The translations under genes were made by a program, and so were the position numbers. Under the pieces are notes generated by a model. That model saw only the letters and a program-made list of their open reading frames with translations, did not search any database and was not told the origin of the DNA. Positions 5,527 through 5,675 of a stretch of DNA of 5,675 nucleotides are shown one piece after another. How positions within the stretch are numbered: position 1 is the stretch's first letter; each line of letters starts with the position of its first letter. Origin of the DNA: Pseudomaricurvus sp965662505 (GTDB lineage: Bacteria; Pseudomonadota; Gammaproteobacteria; Pseudomonadales; Cellvibrionaceae); the NCBI RefSeq assembly GCF_965662505.1, contig NZ_CBFIHX010000173.1:1-5675 (forward strand), read 5' to 3'.

Positions 5527-5675
5527 CCGCTAAATTAAGCAACCGGGGGACTGTTTGTCTGACATCCTCCCCGATTGTGGCTGACTTCTGACTGTATTTT
5601 CTTTAAACAGACCCTGTGCTAATCTTTGCCGGTCGCAAACATCACGACGTAAAACTCTGACGTCCGTCCCAGGCT
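5527..5675. other. Intergenic DNA downstream of dbpA
   Basis: No coding region is supported here up to the window edge. CGGGGG (5544-5549) can pair with TCCCCG (5568-5573) across an 18-nt loop, but no T-run follows, so it is not called as a terminator. A TGCTAATCT near 5617-5625 is weakly like an extended -10 box and could serve a gene beyond the edge. Confidence 0.4.

Noticed and set aside
5544..5573. GC-rich hairpin after dbpA as an intrinsic terminator
   Set aside because: The stem has six pairs including one G-U, the loop is 18 bases and no T-run follows.

Overview
The window looks like chromosomal DNA of a gammaproteobacterium, possibly a marine or aquatic one. The evidence is a clear DbpA-type DEAD-box helicase with its rRNA-binding C-terminal domain, a typical long chemoreceptor signalling domain, medium GC content and an ERIC-like intergenic palindrome. 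The genus cannot be fixed from the sequence alone. There is no rRNA, tRNA, CRISPR array, intact IS or phage gene.

Layout from left to right: (1) the 3' part of a methyl-accepting chemotaxis protein (+, 2-901), cut by the left edge; (2) a 144-bp gap with a three-copy 15-bp-spaced motif; (3) a 348-residue polytopic membrane protein of unknown function (+, 1046-2092); (4) a 223-bp convergent intergenic region packed with inverted repeats: a 21-nt inverted repeat at 2066-2164 whose left arm encodes the last residues of the membrane protein, then an ERIC-like imperfect palindrome at 2173-2270; (5) a two-gene minus-strand unit (3053 down to 2316) encoding an EncFtn-type ferritin-like protein and then a small protein with an HMA-like pattern but no CxxC; (6) a divergent promoter region (3054-3261); (7) a ZIP-family metal transporter (+, 3262-3981); (8) dbpA (+, best start GTG at 4135, stop at 5526); (9) 149 bp of downstream intergenic DNA with no supported gene.

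The most interesting biology is the central metal module. The ferritin-like protein keeps the residues matching the ferroxidase ligands of the encapsulated ferritin from Rhodospirillum rubrum, but it ends right after the ferritin-like fold and has no encapsulin-targeting tail. No encapsulin gene lies in the window, where the module is bounded by unrelated genes. Instead it sits with an HMA-like cysteine-poor partner and a divergent ZIP permease. This suggests a free-standing, shell-less iron or metal handling unit: the ZIP protein moves metal across the inner membrane, the EncFtn-like protein oxidises or buffers it, and the small protein may be a partner or chaperone. That functional linkage is inferred from gene order and protein family, not shown by the sequence. 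The chemoreceptor, the membrane protein and dbpA appear to be ordinary neighbours.
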